Shown piece by piece: positions 17,021 through 26,503 of a stretch of 64,000 nt of DNA. Source of the stretch: Longitalea luteola (GTDB lineage: Bacteria; Bacteroidota; Bacteroidia; Chitinophagales; Chitinophagaceae). A program made the translations under genes and the position numbers. Numbering within the stretch: the first letter of the stretch is position 1; every line of letters starts with the position of its first letter. The DNA lies in contig NZ_JAFIQX010000007.1 in NCBI RefSeq assembly GCF_017356035.1, positions 1 to 64,000 on the forward strand, written 5' to 3'. The notes beneath the pieces are model-generated. The model was given only the letters and a program-made list of their open reading frames with translations, did no database searches and was not told the origin of the DNA.

Positions 17021-18769
17021 ATGGACGATGCCGATTCCATATTGCAACAATTACAACAACAGCTGGGCGTTGGATCTTTGTACCAGCAGCAAACTGTTGA
17101 TGACATACTCACCCTGTGGGTATCGAAGGAGAAAATTATACCTGCCATACAATTCCTGAAGACAGCTGCTGCCGGTCCGTTTAAAATGTTGTATGACCTG
17201 TTCGGTATCGATGAACGGAACAGGAACCGCTACAATGGCCTGCCAATGGCCGATTTCACCGTTGTATACGTGCTGTTCTCATTTGAACAGAATTGTTTCA
17301 TCAAGCTGAAAGTGGCCCTGCGTGGCGAATATCCTTCAATAGCTTCCATTTGTTCTATATTCAAAAATGCGAACTGGTATGAACGCGAAGTATATGATAT
17401 GTTCGGCATCCGGTTCGACGGACACCCGCATTTGACCCGCATCCTGATGCCGCTTACCTGGGAAGGGCATCCTTTGCGTAAGGAACATCCGGCACGGGCA
17501 ACCGAAATGGGACCTTTTCAGTTGCGGGATGAATACCAGGACCGCCAGCAGGAAGCGCTCCGCTTCAAACCGGAAGACTGGGGCCTGCTGGAACATGGCG
17601 ATGATGCCGATTTTATGTTCCTGAACATCGGCCCGCAACACCCGGGCACCCATGGTGTGTTACGCATCATTTTACAGCTGAATGGAGAAGATATAGTGGA
17701 TGCCGTACCAGAGATCGGCTTTCACCATCGGGGGGCCGAAAAAATGGCCGAGCGTCAAAGCTGGCATACCTACATTCCTTATACCGACCGTGTTGATTAC
17801 CTGGGCGGCGTTATGAATAACCTCGCTTACCTGCAGTCAGTGGAAAAGCTGGCAGGTATTGAACTGCCCGACCGGGCGTTGGTGATCCGCGTAATGTTGT
17901 GCGAACTGTTCCGTATTGCCAGTCACCTCGTTTGGTTTGGCACTTTTGCCCAGGACCTGGGTCAGTTGTCACCCGTTTTTTACATGTTCACCGACCGGGA
18001 AAAGATTTTCGATATTGTTGAAGCTATCTGCGGCGGCCGTATGCATCCCAACTGGTTCCGCATTGGTGGGGTGGCGCAGGACCTGCCCAACGGCTGGCAG
18101 CAATTGGTACAACATTTTGTCGACTATTTTCCGCCCAAGATCAGAGAGTATGAAAAGATGGTCATTCGCAACAGTTTGTTCAAGGCCCGCACCAAGGGAA
18201 TTGGCATTTATACGTTGGAAGAAGCCATCGAGTGGGGCGTTACCGGACCCGGTTTGAGAGCCTGTGGCCTGGAATGGGACTGGCGCAAAAAACGTCCATA
18301 CAGCGGGTATGACATGTTTGAATTCGATATACCTGTTGCCCAGCATGGTGATTGTTTCGATCGCGCATTGGTACGGGTGGAAGAAATGCGGCAAAGCCTG
18401 CGTATTGTTAAGCAGTGCCTGGAAAATATGCCGGCCGGAGATTATAAATCGAGCCACCCGTTGACCACGCCGCCATTGAAGAAATTTACCATGCAGGATA
18501 TTGAAACGCTAATCACGCATTTTCTGAATGTGAGCTGGGGACCGGTAATCCCAGCGGGTGAAGCCATGAGTTGTATTGAAGCTACCAAGGGTGCCAATAG
18601 TTATTACTGCATCAGTGACGGCAGTACGGCAGCCTATCGCGTACGCATCCGCACCCCGTCATTTCCGCACATGCAAATGGTACCCTATATCAGTAAGGGA
18701 TATACTGTCGGCGATCTGTTAAGCATTTTGGGAAGTATAGACTTTGTGTTGGCTGATATTGATCGGTAA
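17021..18769 (+). CDS. nuoCD: Fused NADH-quinone oxidoreductase subunits C and D
   Basis: 582 aa. Residues ~1-180 are the 30-kDa subunit (Nuo[29 protein letters not shown]). Residues ~195-582 are the 49-kDa subunit (Nuo[35 protein letters not shown], and a C-terminus ending in [13 protein letters not shown]). The NuoD part forms the quinone pocket with NuoB. The fusion is continuous in one frame with a short linker, and C-D fusions are known in several bacterial groups. Confidence 0.96.
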   Translation: MDDADSILQQLQQQLGVGSLYQQQTVDDILTLWVSKEKIIPAIQFLKTAAAGPFKMLYDLFGIDERNRNRYNGLPMADFTVVYVLFSFEQNCFIKLKVALRGEYPSIASICSIFKNANWYEREVYDMFGIRFDGHPHLTRILMPLTWEGHPLRKEHPARATEMGPFQLRDEYQDRQQEALRFKPEDWGLLEHGDDADFMFLNIGPQHPGTHGVLRIILQLNGEDIVDAVPEIGFHHRGAEKMAERQSWHTYIPYTDRVDYLGGVMNNLAYLQSVEKLAGIELPDRALVIRVMLCELFRIASHLVWFGTFAQDLGQLSPVFYMFTDREKIFDIVEAICGGRMHPNWFRIGGVAQDLPNGWQQLVQHFVDYFPPKIREYEKMVIRNSLFKARTKGIGIYTLEEAIEWGVTGPGLRACGLEWDWRKKRPYSGYDMFEFDIPVAQHGDCFDRALVRVEEMRQSLRIVKQCLENMPAGDYKSSHPLTTPPLKKFTMQDIETLITHFLNVSWGPVIPAGEAMSCIEATKGANSYYCISDGSTAAYRVRIRTPSFPHMQMVPYISKGYTVGDLLSILGSIDFVLADIDR

Positions 18770-18770
18770 T

Positions 18771-18798
18771 CCCCCCAGCCCCCTAAAGGGGGAGAAAG
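18771..18798. repeat. GC-rich palindromic element, intergenic copy
   Basis: CCCCCCAGCCCCC-TAAA-GGGGGAGAAAG immediately after the nuoCD stop codon. It is the reverse complement of the element type found inside coding sequences at 41,667 and 43,354. Confidence 0.7.
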
Positions 18799-19064
18799 AA
18801 GTATGAAGTAAGAAGAGGTATGAAGTAGGAACTGCGAAGTATGAAGTATGGAGGAGATTTAAGACTGGAGTGGTTGGGTTTGACGATTGTCGATTGTCGA
18901 TTGTCGATTGTCGATTGCCGATTGTTGATTGCCGATTGTTGATTGCCGATTGCCGTTTGACAATTGCCGTTTGCCGTCTGCCGACTCGCCCGGGTGCCGC
19001 CCTGGCGGAGGCCGATTCACCATTCACCATTGACCATTGACCATTGACCATTGACCATTTGACC
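18799..19064. repeat. Three heptad arrays in the nuoCD-nuoE gap
   Basis: (i) GAAGTAT / GAAGTAA words, 18,799-18,856. (ii) 18,885-18,982, fourteen 7-bp units of GATTGTC, GATTGCC and GATTGTT grading into GTTTGCC. (iii) 19,019-19,060, six units of ACCATTC/ACCATTG. Array iii is the same word, inverted, as the array at 36,125. Together with the palindrome this fills the 316-bp gap; no gene is seen. Confidence 0.8.
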
Positions 19065-19085
19065 AAAAAGCCTGAACAATTATAA

Positions 19086-19634
19086 ATGATAACACAAAAA
19101 ATAAATAAGGACAATATAACTACATCCGGTGACACTGCTCATTACACCGAGGGCTTACAGGAAGAACAATACCTGACCGACCTGGAACGGCAGGCTATTG
19201 ATCATGAAGTGGCCCTTGTTCCCTATAAAAGCGCAGCAGTGATTGAGGCATTGAAAATTGTGCAGCATCACCGCCGGTGGATCAGCGATGACAGCCTGAA
19301 TGCCATTGCAGCTTACCTGCAAATGAGTCCGGCCGAAGTAGACAGCGTGGCCACTTTTTATAACCTCATTTTCCGTAAGCCGGTGGGCCGCCATGTGATC
19401 CTGGTATGCGACAGCATTTCGTGTTATGTGATGAAATATGGTGACATCTATAAAGCCTTGCAGGAAAAGCTGCATATAAAATTTGGTGAAACCACCAGCG
19501 ATCAATGTTATACGCTATTGCCGAACTGCTGCCTGGGTTGTTGCGACCATGCGCCGGCAATGATGATTGATAATGATCTGTACAAAGATGTAACTGTAGA
19601 CATGCTCGACCGCATATTACAAAAATACAGCTGA
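19086..19634 (+). CDS. nuoE: NADH-quinone oxidoreductase subunit E
   Basis: 182 aa thioredoxin-like [2Fe-2S] subunit. The ligands are seen in CDSISC and NCCLGCCDHAPAM, and the helical N-terminal part (ALKIVQHHRRWISDDSLNAIAAYLQMSPAEVDSVATFY) is typical. The first ~25 residues are variable; ATG 19086 follows the heptad arrays. Partner of NuoF in the NADH-oxidising head. nuoF starts two bases after its stop. Confidence 0.95.
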   Translation: MITQKINKDNITTSGDTAHYTEGLQEEQYLTDLERQAIDHEVALVPYKSAAVIEALKIVQHHRRWISDDSLNAIAAYLQMSPAEVDSVATFYNLIFRKPVGRHVILVCDSISCYVMKYGDIYKALQEKLHIKFGETTSDQCYTLLPNCCLGCCDHAPAMMIDNDLYKDVTVDMLDRILQKYS

Positions 19635-19636
19635 TC

Positions 19637-20914
19637 ATGGAACGTCCGCTCACACAATACATTCATCCAGGCTGCCCGCCCTTCGATATCCGGGAATATG
19701 AAATGACGGGCGGTTATTCAGCGCTGCAAAAAGTGCTGAAAAGTATGACACCCCAGGAAGTGCAAAAGCTGGTGCAGGACAGCGGACTCAAAGGCCGTGG
19801 CGGCGCTGGTTTCAATACGGGTATGAAATGGAGTTTTGTGCCGATGGGTGATAGTGCCCCGCATCCGAAATATCTTATTGCGAATGCCGATGAAATGGAA
19901 CCCGGCACCTTTAAGGATCGCCTGTTGCTTGAAGGCAATCCGCATCAATTGATCGAAGGTATGATACTCGCGGCCTATGCCATTCAGGCCGATGTATCTT
20001 ATATCTTTTTGCGCTGGGCTTATAAGAAAGCCGCGCAGTTGCTGCGTAAGAGCATTCATGAAGCGTATGCGGCCGGCTTACTGGGTAAGAACATTCTTGG
20101 CAGCGGCTTCAGTCTGGAAATGCATTTGCATACCGGCGTTGGCCGCTATATGTGTGGCGAGGAAACAGCGCTCTTGAATGCCCTTGAGGGAAAGCGGGCC
20201 ACACCAAGAGCCAAGCCTCCCTTCCCGCAGATAAGTGGTTTGTATGGCAAGCCAACCATTGTGAATAATGTAGAAACACTTTGTAACCTCCCACACATCG
20301 TGAATAATGGCGCCGAATGGTTCAAAAGCCTGGGTAATGGCAGTGCAGACAGCGGTACCAAATTATACGGGGTTAGCGGAAAAGTCAATAATCCCGGATG
20401 CTGGGAACTGCCCATGGGTGTCACCGTGCGCGAACTGATCGAAGAGCATGCCGGTGGAATGAAGAATGGTTACCAGTTAAAAGGTTTCTTACCAGGTGGC
20501 GCTTCCACCGATTTCCTGACCGCTGAACACCTCGATGTAAAAATGGATTTTGCGTCTGTGACTGCGGCGGGCAGCCGGTTAGGTACTGGTACTATGGTCG
20601 TGATGGACGATGCCACCTGCCCGGTTGGCTTTGTACATAACCTGCAACATTTTTTTGCGCAGGAAAGCTGCGGCTGGTGTACGCCCTGCCGGGAAGGTTT
20701 ACCGTGGGTAGAAAAACTGTTACTGAGCCTGGAGCAGGGTAGTGGCACCACGGAAGATGTAGAACTGCTGCAGATGCATACACAATGGCTGGGGCCCGGT
20801 AATACGTTTTGTGCTTTAGCGCCGGGCGCTATGGAGCCATTGCAGAGTGCGTTGAAGTATTTTAGGGAAGATTTTGAGAAGCATGTGGCGCTACGTAGAT
20901 GCCCTTATCAATAA
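19637..20914 (+). CDS. nuoF: NADH-quinone oxidoreductase subunit F
   Basis: 425 aa. NADH/FMN-binding part with GLKGRGGAGFNTGMKW and the CGEETALLNALEG stretch, SLBB region (residues ~250-335), and the N3 [4Fe-4S] motif ESCGWCTPCREG with a fourth Cys in GNTFCALAPGA. Accepts hydride from NADH and feeds electrons through FMN to the cluster chain. Presence of E, F and G shows that the complex uses NADH, unlike the headless enzymes of some Bacteroidota. Confidence 0.96.
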   Translation: MERPLTQYIHPGCPPFDIREYEMTGGYSALQKVLKSMTPQEVQKLVQDSGLKGRGGAGFNTGMKWSFVPMGDSAPHPKYLIANADEMEPGTFKDRLLLEGNPHQLIEGMILAAYAIQADVSYIFLRWAYKKAAQLLRKSIHEAYAAGLLGKNILGSGFSLEMHLHTGVGRYMCGEETALLNALEGKRATPRAKPPFPQISGLYGKPTIVNNVETLCNLPHIVNNGAEWFKSLGNGSADSGTKLYGVSGKVNNPGCWELPMGVTVRELIEEHAGGMKNGYQLKGFLPGGASTDFLTAEHLDVKMDFASVTAAGSRLGTGTMVVMDDATCPVGFVHNLQHFFAQESCGWCTPCREGLPWVEKLLLSLEQGSGTTEDVELLQMHTQWLGPGNTFCALAPGAMEPLQSALKYFREDFEKHVALRRCPYQ

Positions 20915-20940
20915 AAATATAAGTATGAGAAATTAATAAA

Positions 20941-21025
20941 GCGTTACAAGTTACAGGTTGCAAAGTTGCAGGGCAGAAAACTGAATTGACGGCCTTGAAA
21001 CCTGGAACTTGTAACCTGCAACAGT
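20941..21025. repeat. Inverted heptad words between nuoF and nuoG
   Basis: GTTACAA-GTTACAG-GTTGCAA (about 20,943-20,963) faces complementary CTTGTAA-CCTGCAA near 21,008-21,021. This could form a hairpin in the mRNA. Same word family as the susC/susD gap. Confidence 0.55.
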
Positions 21026-21075
21026 TACTTAGGATCCCAAAACGGTTAATTGAACGAAATACATTTTTTAGTTTC

Positions 21076-23784
21076 ATGTCAACCATCTACATCGATAACA
21101 AACAATACGAAGTAAAAGCAGGTAAGAACCTGCTGGAAGCCTGTTTGGGGTTGGGCATCGACCTGCCTTATTTCTGCTGGCATCCGGCACTGGGAAGTGT
21201 GGGCGCCTGCCGCCAATGTGCCGTTAAGGTTTTCAAAGATGAGAACGATACCCATGGCCGGCTGGTCATGAGCTGTATGGAAAGTATAAGGGACGGATTG
21301 CATTTGTCGGTGTCAGATAAAACGGCCAAAGCTTTTCGCAGCCAGGTGATAGAATGGCTGATGACCAATCATCCGCACGATTGCCCCGTATGTGACGAAG
21401 GGGGTAGTTGCCACCTGCAGGATATGACCGTAATGACAGGACATGATTACCGGCGGTATCATTATAAAAAAAGAACCTATACCAATCAATACCTGGGTCC
21501 CTTCATTCATCATGAAATGAACCGTTGCATACAATGTTACCGGTGTGTGAGGTATTATCATGAGTATGCAGGAGGCAAAGACCTGAATGTATTTGCCGCC
21601 CATAACCATGTTTACTTTGGCCGGGAACGCGATGGCATATTGGAAAGCCCGTTCAGCGGGAACCTGGTAGAAGTTTGTCCGACCGGTGTATTTACCGATA
21701 AAACGCTGCGCGAGCATTATACCCGGAAATGGGATCTTACCACCGCGCCGTCTGTATGTAATCATTGCAGCGTGGGGTGTAATACCATTGCGGGCGAGCG
21801 GTACGGACAATTGCGCTGTATCACCAATCGCTACAACAGCCAGGTGAATGGTTATTTTCTTTGCGACCGCGGACGGTTCGGGTATGAGTTTGTGAACAGT
21901 GCGAACCGCATTACGCAACCGCTTATCCGGAATCGCACTGTCGAAGCGGTGGACGAAGCGGTGTTAATGGATCACCTGCGTGCTTTATTGACCAATCATA
22001 CTCTTATAGGCATTGGCTCGCCAAGGGCTTCTATGGAAAGTAATATCGCGCTGATGCAGCTGGTGGGCAAGGAAAACTTTTACCAGGGCATTAGTGACAA
22101 TGCAGTATTCGTTGAAAAGCGGATCGTAGAAGTGATGCAATCAGGTGTTATCAAAACGGCTTCCCTGCATGACATCCAGCAATCAGACGCCATAGTTATC
22201 CTGGGCGAAGATCTCTGGAACACAGCCCCGGTAATGGCCCTGGCTGTTCGGCAGGGCGTGATGAAAACAGCCGCCCATCAGGCGCTGCAAAACCGGGCGA
22301 TCGCTGAGTGGCACGATGCTGCCGTTAAAGAACTGGTGCAGCAGGAAAAGGGTTTCCTGGCCAATTGTACGGTGAGTTCTTCACCGCTCGATGAGATCAG
22401 CAGTAGTGTAATGCATAAAGCCCCCGAGGATCTCGCCCGGTTAGGTTTTGCCATTGCGCAGCGATTGAATATGGTATTGCCTGTGGTACAGTTGAACGAC
22501 GACATGAGCACGCCGGCAGCAGTCATCGCCGCTGCTCTACAAAAAGCAAAACGGCCGGTGATCATCAGCGGCGCGGGTTATTACAATGAAGCTTTGATAA
22601 GGGCCGCTTTCGATATTGCCGCAGCTTGTAAAGCAACCGCTGAAGAAGTGCACCTGGCTTATGTAATGCCCGAATGCAACAGCATGGGGCTGGCCATGAT
22701 GCAGGCCTCCGGTTTCGAGAATGCAGTGCTGCGCACCAGCCGCGTCAATAACGTCACCGCTATTGTGCTGGAAAACGACTTATATAGAAACGTGCCTGCA
22801 CAGATTGCGGATGTATTCTTTAACAACTGTCAGCATTGCATCGTGCTCGATTCCTTACATAACGCTACCACCCAACATGCCGATGTATTGATACCTGCCG
22901 CCAGTTTTGCCGAAGCCGATGGCACGCTGGTGAATTATGAAGGCCGTGCCCAACGGTTCTACCAGGTGTTTGTGCCGGCGAATAAAAACATGCAGGAAAG
23001 CTGGAAATGGCTGATGAAAATGCAGCCGGTACAAACCGGATCAGCCGTTGAACGATCTTATCATCCGGAAGAAGTGCTGGCAATGGGCGAACAACTGTTG
23101 CCCCGCCTGTCGGGAATAACGGCGGTTGCGCCTCCTCGTAACTTCAGGGTGAACGGGCAACCCCTGCCGCGCGCACCGCATCGCTATAGCGGACGCACAG
23201 CTATGTTGTCGAACCTGACGGTTAGTGAACCCAAACCAAAGCAGGATTACGATTCGCCCTTCACATTTACGATGGAAGGCTATTCCGGTATGCCGCCGTC
23301 GCCACTGATCCCCTTTTTCTGGTCGCCGGGCTGGAATTCGAATCAGGCGGTGAATAAATACCAGGAGGAGCCGGGTGGTTCGCTGAAGAATGAACATGCC
23401 GGGAAACTATTGTTTGAATATAAACAGGATGCCACACCGGTTTATTTTAAAGATATCCCGGAAGCATTTATGGTGCGCCACGAAAAGTGGCTGTTGTTAC
23501 CACAGTACGAGGTATTTGGTTCAGAAGAATTGAGTGCGTATTCAAAAGGGATCAGCGAGCTGTCGCCATCGCCCTATGCCGCTTTGTCGCAGCTGGATGC
23601 AGACCCGCTGAGTCTGGTAAACGGATCGTTGATCACGGTAAAAATATTTGAACAGGTGTATGAATTGCCGGTGAGGATCAATGCTGCCATTCCCAAAGGT
23701 GTAATGCTGATGCCTGCGGGACTGGCGGGAATGCCGGTGATGGCCTGGAACTCTTGGGTGCAGATCATCAGCATCAGGTTATAA
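21076..23784 (+). CDS. nuoG: NADH-quinone oxidoreductase subunit G
   Basis: 902 aa from ATG 21076. The frame is open from 20986, but those 30 codons are built from the repeat words and lie before the family start STIYIDNKQYEVKAGKNLLEAC. Cluster motifs in order: [2Fe-2S] YFCWHPALGSVGACRQCAV; the His-Cys3 site HDCPVCDEGGSCHLQD; CIQCYRCVRYY; the N7-like CNHCSVGCN; then a molybdopterin-oxidoreductase-like fold. Electron conduit from NuoF to NuoI. Confidence 0.94.
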   Translation: MSTIYIDNKQYEVKAGKNLLEACLGLGIDLPYFCWHPALGSVGACRQCAVKVFKDENDTHGRLVMSCMESIRDGLHLSVSDKTAKAFRSQVIEWLMTNHPHDCPVCDEGGSCHLQDMTVMTGHDYRRYHYKKRTYTNQYLGPFIHHEMNRCIQCYRCVRYYHEYAGGKDLNVFAAHNHVYFGRERDGILESPFSGNLVEVCPTGVFTDKTLREHYTRKWDLTTAPSVCNHCSVGCNTIAGERYGQLRCITNRYNSQVNGYFLCDRGRFGYEFVNSANRITQPLIRNRTVEAVDEAVLMDHLRALLTNHTLIGIGSPRASMESNIALMQLVGKENFYQGISDNAVFVEKRIVEVMQSGVIKTASLHDIQQSDAIVILGEDLWNTAPVMALAVRQGVMKTAAHQALQNRAIAEWHDAAVKELVQQEKGFLANCTVSSSPLDEISSSVMHKAPEDLARLGFAIAQRLNMVLPVVQLNDDMSTPAAVIAAALQKAKRPVIISGAGYYNEALIRAAFDIAAACKATAEEVHLAYVMPECNSMGLAMMQASGFENAVLRTSRVNNVTAIVLENDLYRNVPAQIADVFFNNCQHCIVLDSLHNATTQHADVLIPAASFAEADGTLVNYEGRAQRFYQVFVPANKNMQESWKWLMKMQPVQTGSAVERSYHPEEVLAMGEQLLPRLSGITAVAPPRNFRVNGQPLPRAPHRYSGRTAMLSNLTVSEPKPKQDYDSPFTFTMEGYSGMPPSPLIPFFWSPGWNSNQAVNKYQEEPGGSLKNEHAGKLLFEYKQDATPVYFKDIPEAFMVRHEKWLLLPQYEVFGSEELSAYSKGISELSPSPYAALSQLDADPLSLVNGSLITVKIFEQVYELPVRINAAIPKGVMLMPAGLAGMPVMAWNSWVQIISIRL

Positions 23785-23823
23785 GTTCAAAGTTTATAGT
23801 TGAAAGTTCAAAGTTTTAAGTTC
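23784..23823. repeat. Heptad array AGTTCAA / AGTTTAT / AGTTGAA
   Basis: Five successive 7-bp words starting at the nuoG stop codon (whose last A is the first base of the array), followed by CACTCACCATTCACC-like words up to nuoH. Confidence 0.6.
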
Positions 23824-23845
23824 ACCACTCACCATTCACCATTAT

Positions 23846-24802
23846 ATGAGTGCAACAGAACATATACTAATTGTCGTCGGCGTTTTATTCGTGCTGCTGA
23901 ATATTGCGGCCGGGTTGATCTGGGTTGAACGCCGTTTGCTGGCGCTCTGGCAGGACAGGCTGGGACCGAACCGGGCCGGTCCGCTGGGAGTCCTGATCGT
24001 GCTGGCCGATACGCTGAAATTATTCTTCAAAGAAGACTGGATCCCGCCTTTTGCCGATAAATGGGTGTTTATACTGGCGCCGGCCATAGTGGTTGGCAGT
24101 GTATTGTTAAGTTTTGTGGTCATTCCGTTTGCACCGGGCATTGTTGTCGCCGATCTCAACATCGGCATCCTTTTCTTTTTAGCCATGTCATCGCTCGGCG
24201 TGTATAGTATTGTGTTAGGCGGCTGGGCTTCGAATAATAAATATGCTTTGCTGGGTGCTTTACGCGGCGCTTCACAGATGATCGCTTATGAAGTGTTTAT
24301 GGGACTGTCGCTGATGGGGGTAGTAATGCTGTCTGGTTCTTTCAACCTGGGTGATATAGTAGCTGCCCAGCAGAACTTATGGTTTGTAGTGACCCAGCCT
24401 GTTGGCTTTGTCATATTTTTTATTGCGGGTATTGCCGAAACGCATCGACTGCCATTTGATATTCCGGAAGCGGAAAGTGAGCTCATTGCCGGTTATCATG
24501 CAGAGTATTCCGGAATGAAATTCGGGATGTTCTTTATCGGTGAGTACCTCGGTATCACTTTGATCTCGGCCATGATCGTTACGCTGTTCTTTGGCGGCTG
24601 GCTGGGACCTGCATTCTTGCCGCCACTGGCCTGGTTTGTGATCAAGTTGTTTTTCTTTATCGGGTTGTTCATTCTTTTACGTGCCTCGTTGCCCCGGCCG
24701 CGGTATGATCAACTGATCTCCTATGGCTGGAAGATAATACTGGCGATAGTACTGGCGAATCTGTTAATAACAGGCGCTATCGCTTTATGGTTAAGAGGGT
24801 AA
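23846..24802 (+). CDS. nuoH: NADH-quinone oxidoreductase subunit H
   Basis: 318 aa, about eight membrane helices. Conserved [21 protein letters not shown], the acidic loop [28 protein letters not shown] and a C-terminal [17 protein letters not shown]1-like subunit that forms the quinone entry channel with NuoB and NuoD. Confidence 0.96.
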   Translation: MSATEHILIVVGVLFVLLNIAAGLIWVERRLLALWQDRLGPNRAGPLGVLIVLADTLKLFFKEDWIPPFADKWVFILAPAIVVGSVLLSFVVIPFAPGIVVADLNIGILFFLAMSSLGVYSIVLGGWASNNKYALLGALRGASQMIAYEVFMGLSLMGVVMLSGSFNLGDIVAAQQNLWFVVTQPVGFVIFFIAGIAETHRLPFDIPEAESELIAGYHAEYSGMKFGMFFIGEYLGITLISAMIVTLFFGGWLGPAFLPPLAWFVIKLFFFIGLFILLRASLPRPRYDQLISYGWKIILAIVLANLLITGAIALWLRG

Positions 24803-24807
24803 TGGTG

Positions 24808-24846
24808 AATGTGATAATTGGCTAATGTGATAATATGATAATGATC
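24808..24846. repeat. Octad array AATGTGAT
   Basis: AATGTGAT-AATTGGCT-AATGTGAT-AATATGAT-AATGATC, starting six bases after the nuoH stop; related arrays at 14,564 and 26,447. Confidence 0.65.
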
Positions 24847-24913
24847 TTCACTTAACGCCAATTGATAATGGTCGATTCACGATTGAATCTTTTGAAGTAA
24901 TAAATCAGTGATT

Positions 24914-25429
24914 ATGATAAGTCATTTAAGAACAATGTGGTTGGTGTTTCTACACCTTTTCAAAAAAAAGGTAACGATCGAGTATCCCGAAGAAAAAGCG
25001 GAATTGCATCCGCGTTACCGGGGCCGCATCGTGTTGACCAAAGACCCTGATGGCGGTGAACGTTGCGTGGGTTGCTATTTGTGTGCAGTGGCTTGTCCGG
25101 TAGATTGTATAGCGCTGCAGGCGACGGAAGATGAGAATGGCCGCCGTTACCCCGACTTTTTCAGGATCAATTTCTCGCGCTGTATTTTCTGCGGTTATTG
25201 TGAAGATGCCTGTCCAACCTATGCTATACAGCTGATCCCGGATTTCGAAATGGCTGACTATAACCGGCAGAACCTGGTGTTTGAAAAGGAAGATCTGTTG
25301 ATTGATAGCCAGGGAAAATACCCGGGTTATAATTTTTACCGCGTGGCTGGTCTGGAAGCCGGCGTTAAGAAAAAAGGGGAAGGGGAGAATGAGGAGAAGC
25401 CTGTGGATGTGCATAGTTTATTACCGTAG
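24914..25429 (+). CDS. nuoI: NADH-quinone oxidoreductase subunit I
   Basis: 171 aa from ATG 24914; a GTG six bases earlier is in frame. Two [4Fe-4S] motifs, [18 protein letters not shown] and [18 protein letters not shown], carry clusters N6a and N6b. The N-terminal amphipathic helix is [23 protein letters not shown]-type subunit linking NuoG to NuoB. The C-terminal tail is Glu/Lys-rich and variable. Confidence 0.95.
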   Translation: MISHLRTMWLVFLHLFKKKVTIEYPEEKAELHPRYRGRIVLTKDPDGGERCVGCYLCAVACPVDCIALQATEDENGRRYPDFFRINFSRCIFCGYCEDACPTYAIQLIPDFEMADYNRQNLVFEKEDLLIDSQGKYPGYNFYRVAGLEAGVKKKGEGENEEKPVDVHSLLP

Positions 25430-25449
25430 GTAATGGTGTTCCAGGGTCC

Positions 25450-25555
25450 CCTGTAACCTGCAACTTGTAACCTCTTACGGCCTCTTAGGTTCCCTAACAA
25501 CAAAATTGTCAACCAACCTACTTATTCATTTATCAAACTATCAACTTGTCAACTC
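25450..25555. repeat. Heptad and octad words running into the start of nuoJ
   Basis: CCTGTAA-CCTGCAA-CTTGTAA-CCTCTTA (25,450-25,477), then octads ATCAAACT-ATCAACTT-GTCAACTC (about 25,532-25,555), which are the reverse complement of the nuoA/nuoB gap word. The nuoJ TTG start and its first codons lie within these octads. Confidence 0.65.
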
Positions 25556-26142
25556 TTTTTTATATATCGTCCATCGTGGCCATAGCATCAACCATCATGG
25601 TGATCACAAGGTATCATCCGGTGCATGCCTTGTTATATCTGGCGGTGTCTTTTCTGTCAGTGGGAATGATCTTTTTATCGCTGGGCGCTCCTTTTGTGGC
25701 AGCGCTTGAGATCATTGTGTATGCCGGGGCCATCATCGTGCTGTTCATATTCGTGGTGATGATGCTGAACCTGGGGCAGGAAACAGCCCAGCAGGAGAAA
25801 GAATGGCTGAAACCAAAAGTATGGGTAGTGCCATCGGCCCTTGTATTGGTATTACTTGCCGAAATGCTGTTATTGTTGTTTACCGGCAGTCAGCAGGTGA
25901 TGCAGGTATCGCAGGTAGATCCGCGCAAAGTTGCGCTCTCCTTATATGGTGAATATATTATTGCTGTGGAGCTGATCGGTTTTCTCCTGATGGCCGGTAT
26001 CGTGGGAGCAGCCCATATCGGCAAACACAGGAAACCGTCTTTGCACCGGTTCCTGCAGAATGGTGATACGGAAAAAGAGAAGGCAATGCCGGTGCGGGAG
26101 CAGGAAGTTATTTCAAACGAACAAACCGTATTACATGACTGA
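25546..26142 (+). CDS. nuoJ: NADH-quinone oxidoreductase subunit J
   Basis: 198 aa, five membrane helices. The body (ALLYLAVSFLSVGMIFLSLGAPFVAALEIIVYAGAIIVLF) is clear ND6/NuoJ with the π-bulge helix. The only in-frame start that keeps the first helix is TTG at 25546; the next ATGs fall inside helix 1 or later. The start lies in a repeat array, so the original ATG may have been lost. Ends overlapping nuoK by 8 bp. Confidence 0.92.
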   Translation: MSTLFYISSIVAIASTIMVITRYHPVHALLYLAVSFLSVGMIFLSLGAPFVAALEIIVYAGAIIVLFIFVVMMLNLGQETAQQEKEWLKPKVWVVPSALVLVLLAEMLLLLFTGSQQVMQVSQVDPRKVALSLYGEYIIAVELIGFLLMAGIVGAAHIGKHRKPSLHRFLQNGDTEKEKAMPVREQEVISNEQTVLHD

Positions 26143-26440
26143 TAGCGCCAATATGGTATTGATGGTTGCCACGGTATTGTTTGCCCTGGGACTGGTAGGT
26201 GTGCTTACGCGCAAAAATGTAGTGTTTATGCTGATCTCTGTCGAGGTCATGTTGAATGCTGCGGGAATGGCATTTATAGCGGCGGGGTCCAAATGGCAAC
26301 AACCCGATGGGCAGGTCATGTTTCTATTTATTCTGGCCATGGCTGCCGCCGAAGTGTCGGTGGGACTGGCGCTGGTCTTACAGATCTATCATCAGCATAA
26401 AACGATGGATGTTGAGGATCTGAAAGAACTCAAAGACTAA
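26135..26440 (+). CDS. nuoK: NADH-quinone oxidoreductase subunit K
   Basis: 101 aa from ATG 26135, overlapping the end of nuoJ by 8 bp, which suggests translational coupling. A longer open frame from 26060 is only the nuoJ region in another frame. Three helices with the ND4L/NuoK glutamates in MLISVEVMLNAAG and MAAAEVSVGLALV. Proton-pathway subunit. Confidence 0.95.
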   Translation: MTDSANMVLMVATVLFALGLVGVLTRKNVVFMLISVEVMLNAAGMAFIAAGSKWQQPDGQVMFLFILAMAAAEVSVGLALVLQIYHQHKTMDVEDLKELKD

Positions 26441-26446
26441 CTAGCT

Positions 26447-26482
26447 GATGTGATAATTTGATAATGTGATAATTCGATAATG
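26447..26482. repeat. Octad array GATGTGAT / AATTTGAT / AATGTGAT / AATTCGAT
   Basis: Four 8-bp words between nuoK and nuoL, then a TAAACTG-TAAACTA heptad pair just before the nuoL ATG. Confidence 0.65.
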
Positions 26483-26503
26483 AAATACAATAAACTGTAA
26501 ACT

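Noticed and set aside
18719-19135. Minus-strand open frame in the nuoCD-nuoE gap
   Set aside because: It only translates the heptad arrays and the palindrome (serial SVVNGQW / NRQST words).
20986-21075. Thirty-codon N-terminal extension of NuoG
   Set aside because: The sequence is repeat-derived, and the family start matches ATG 21076.
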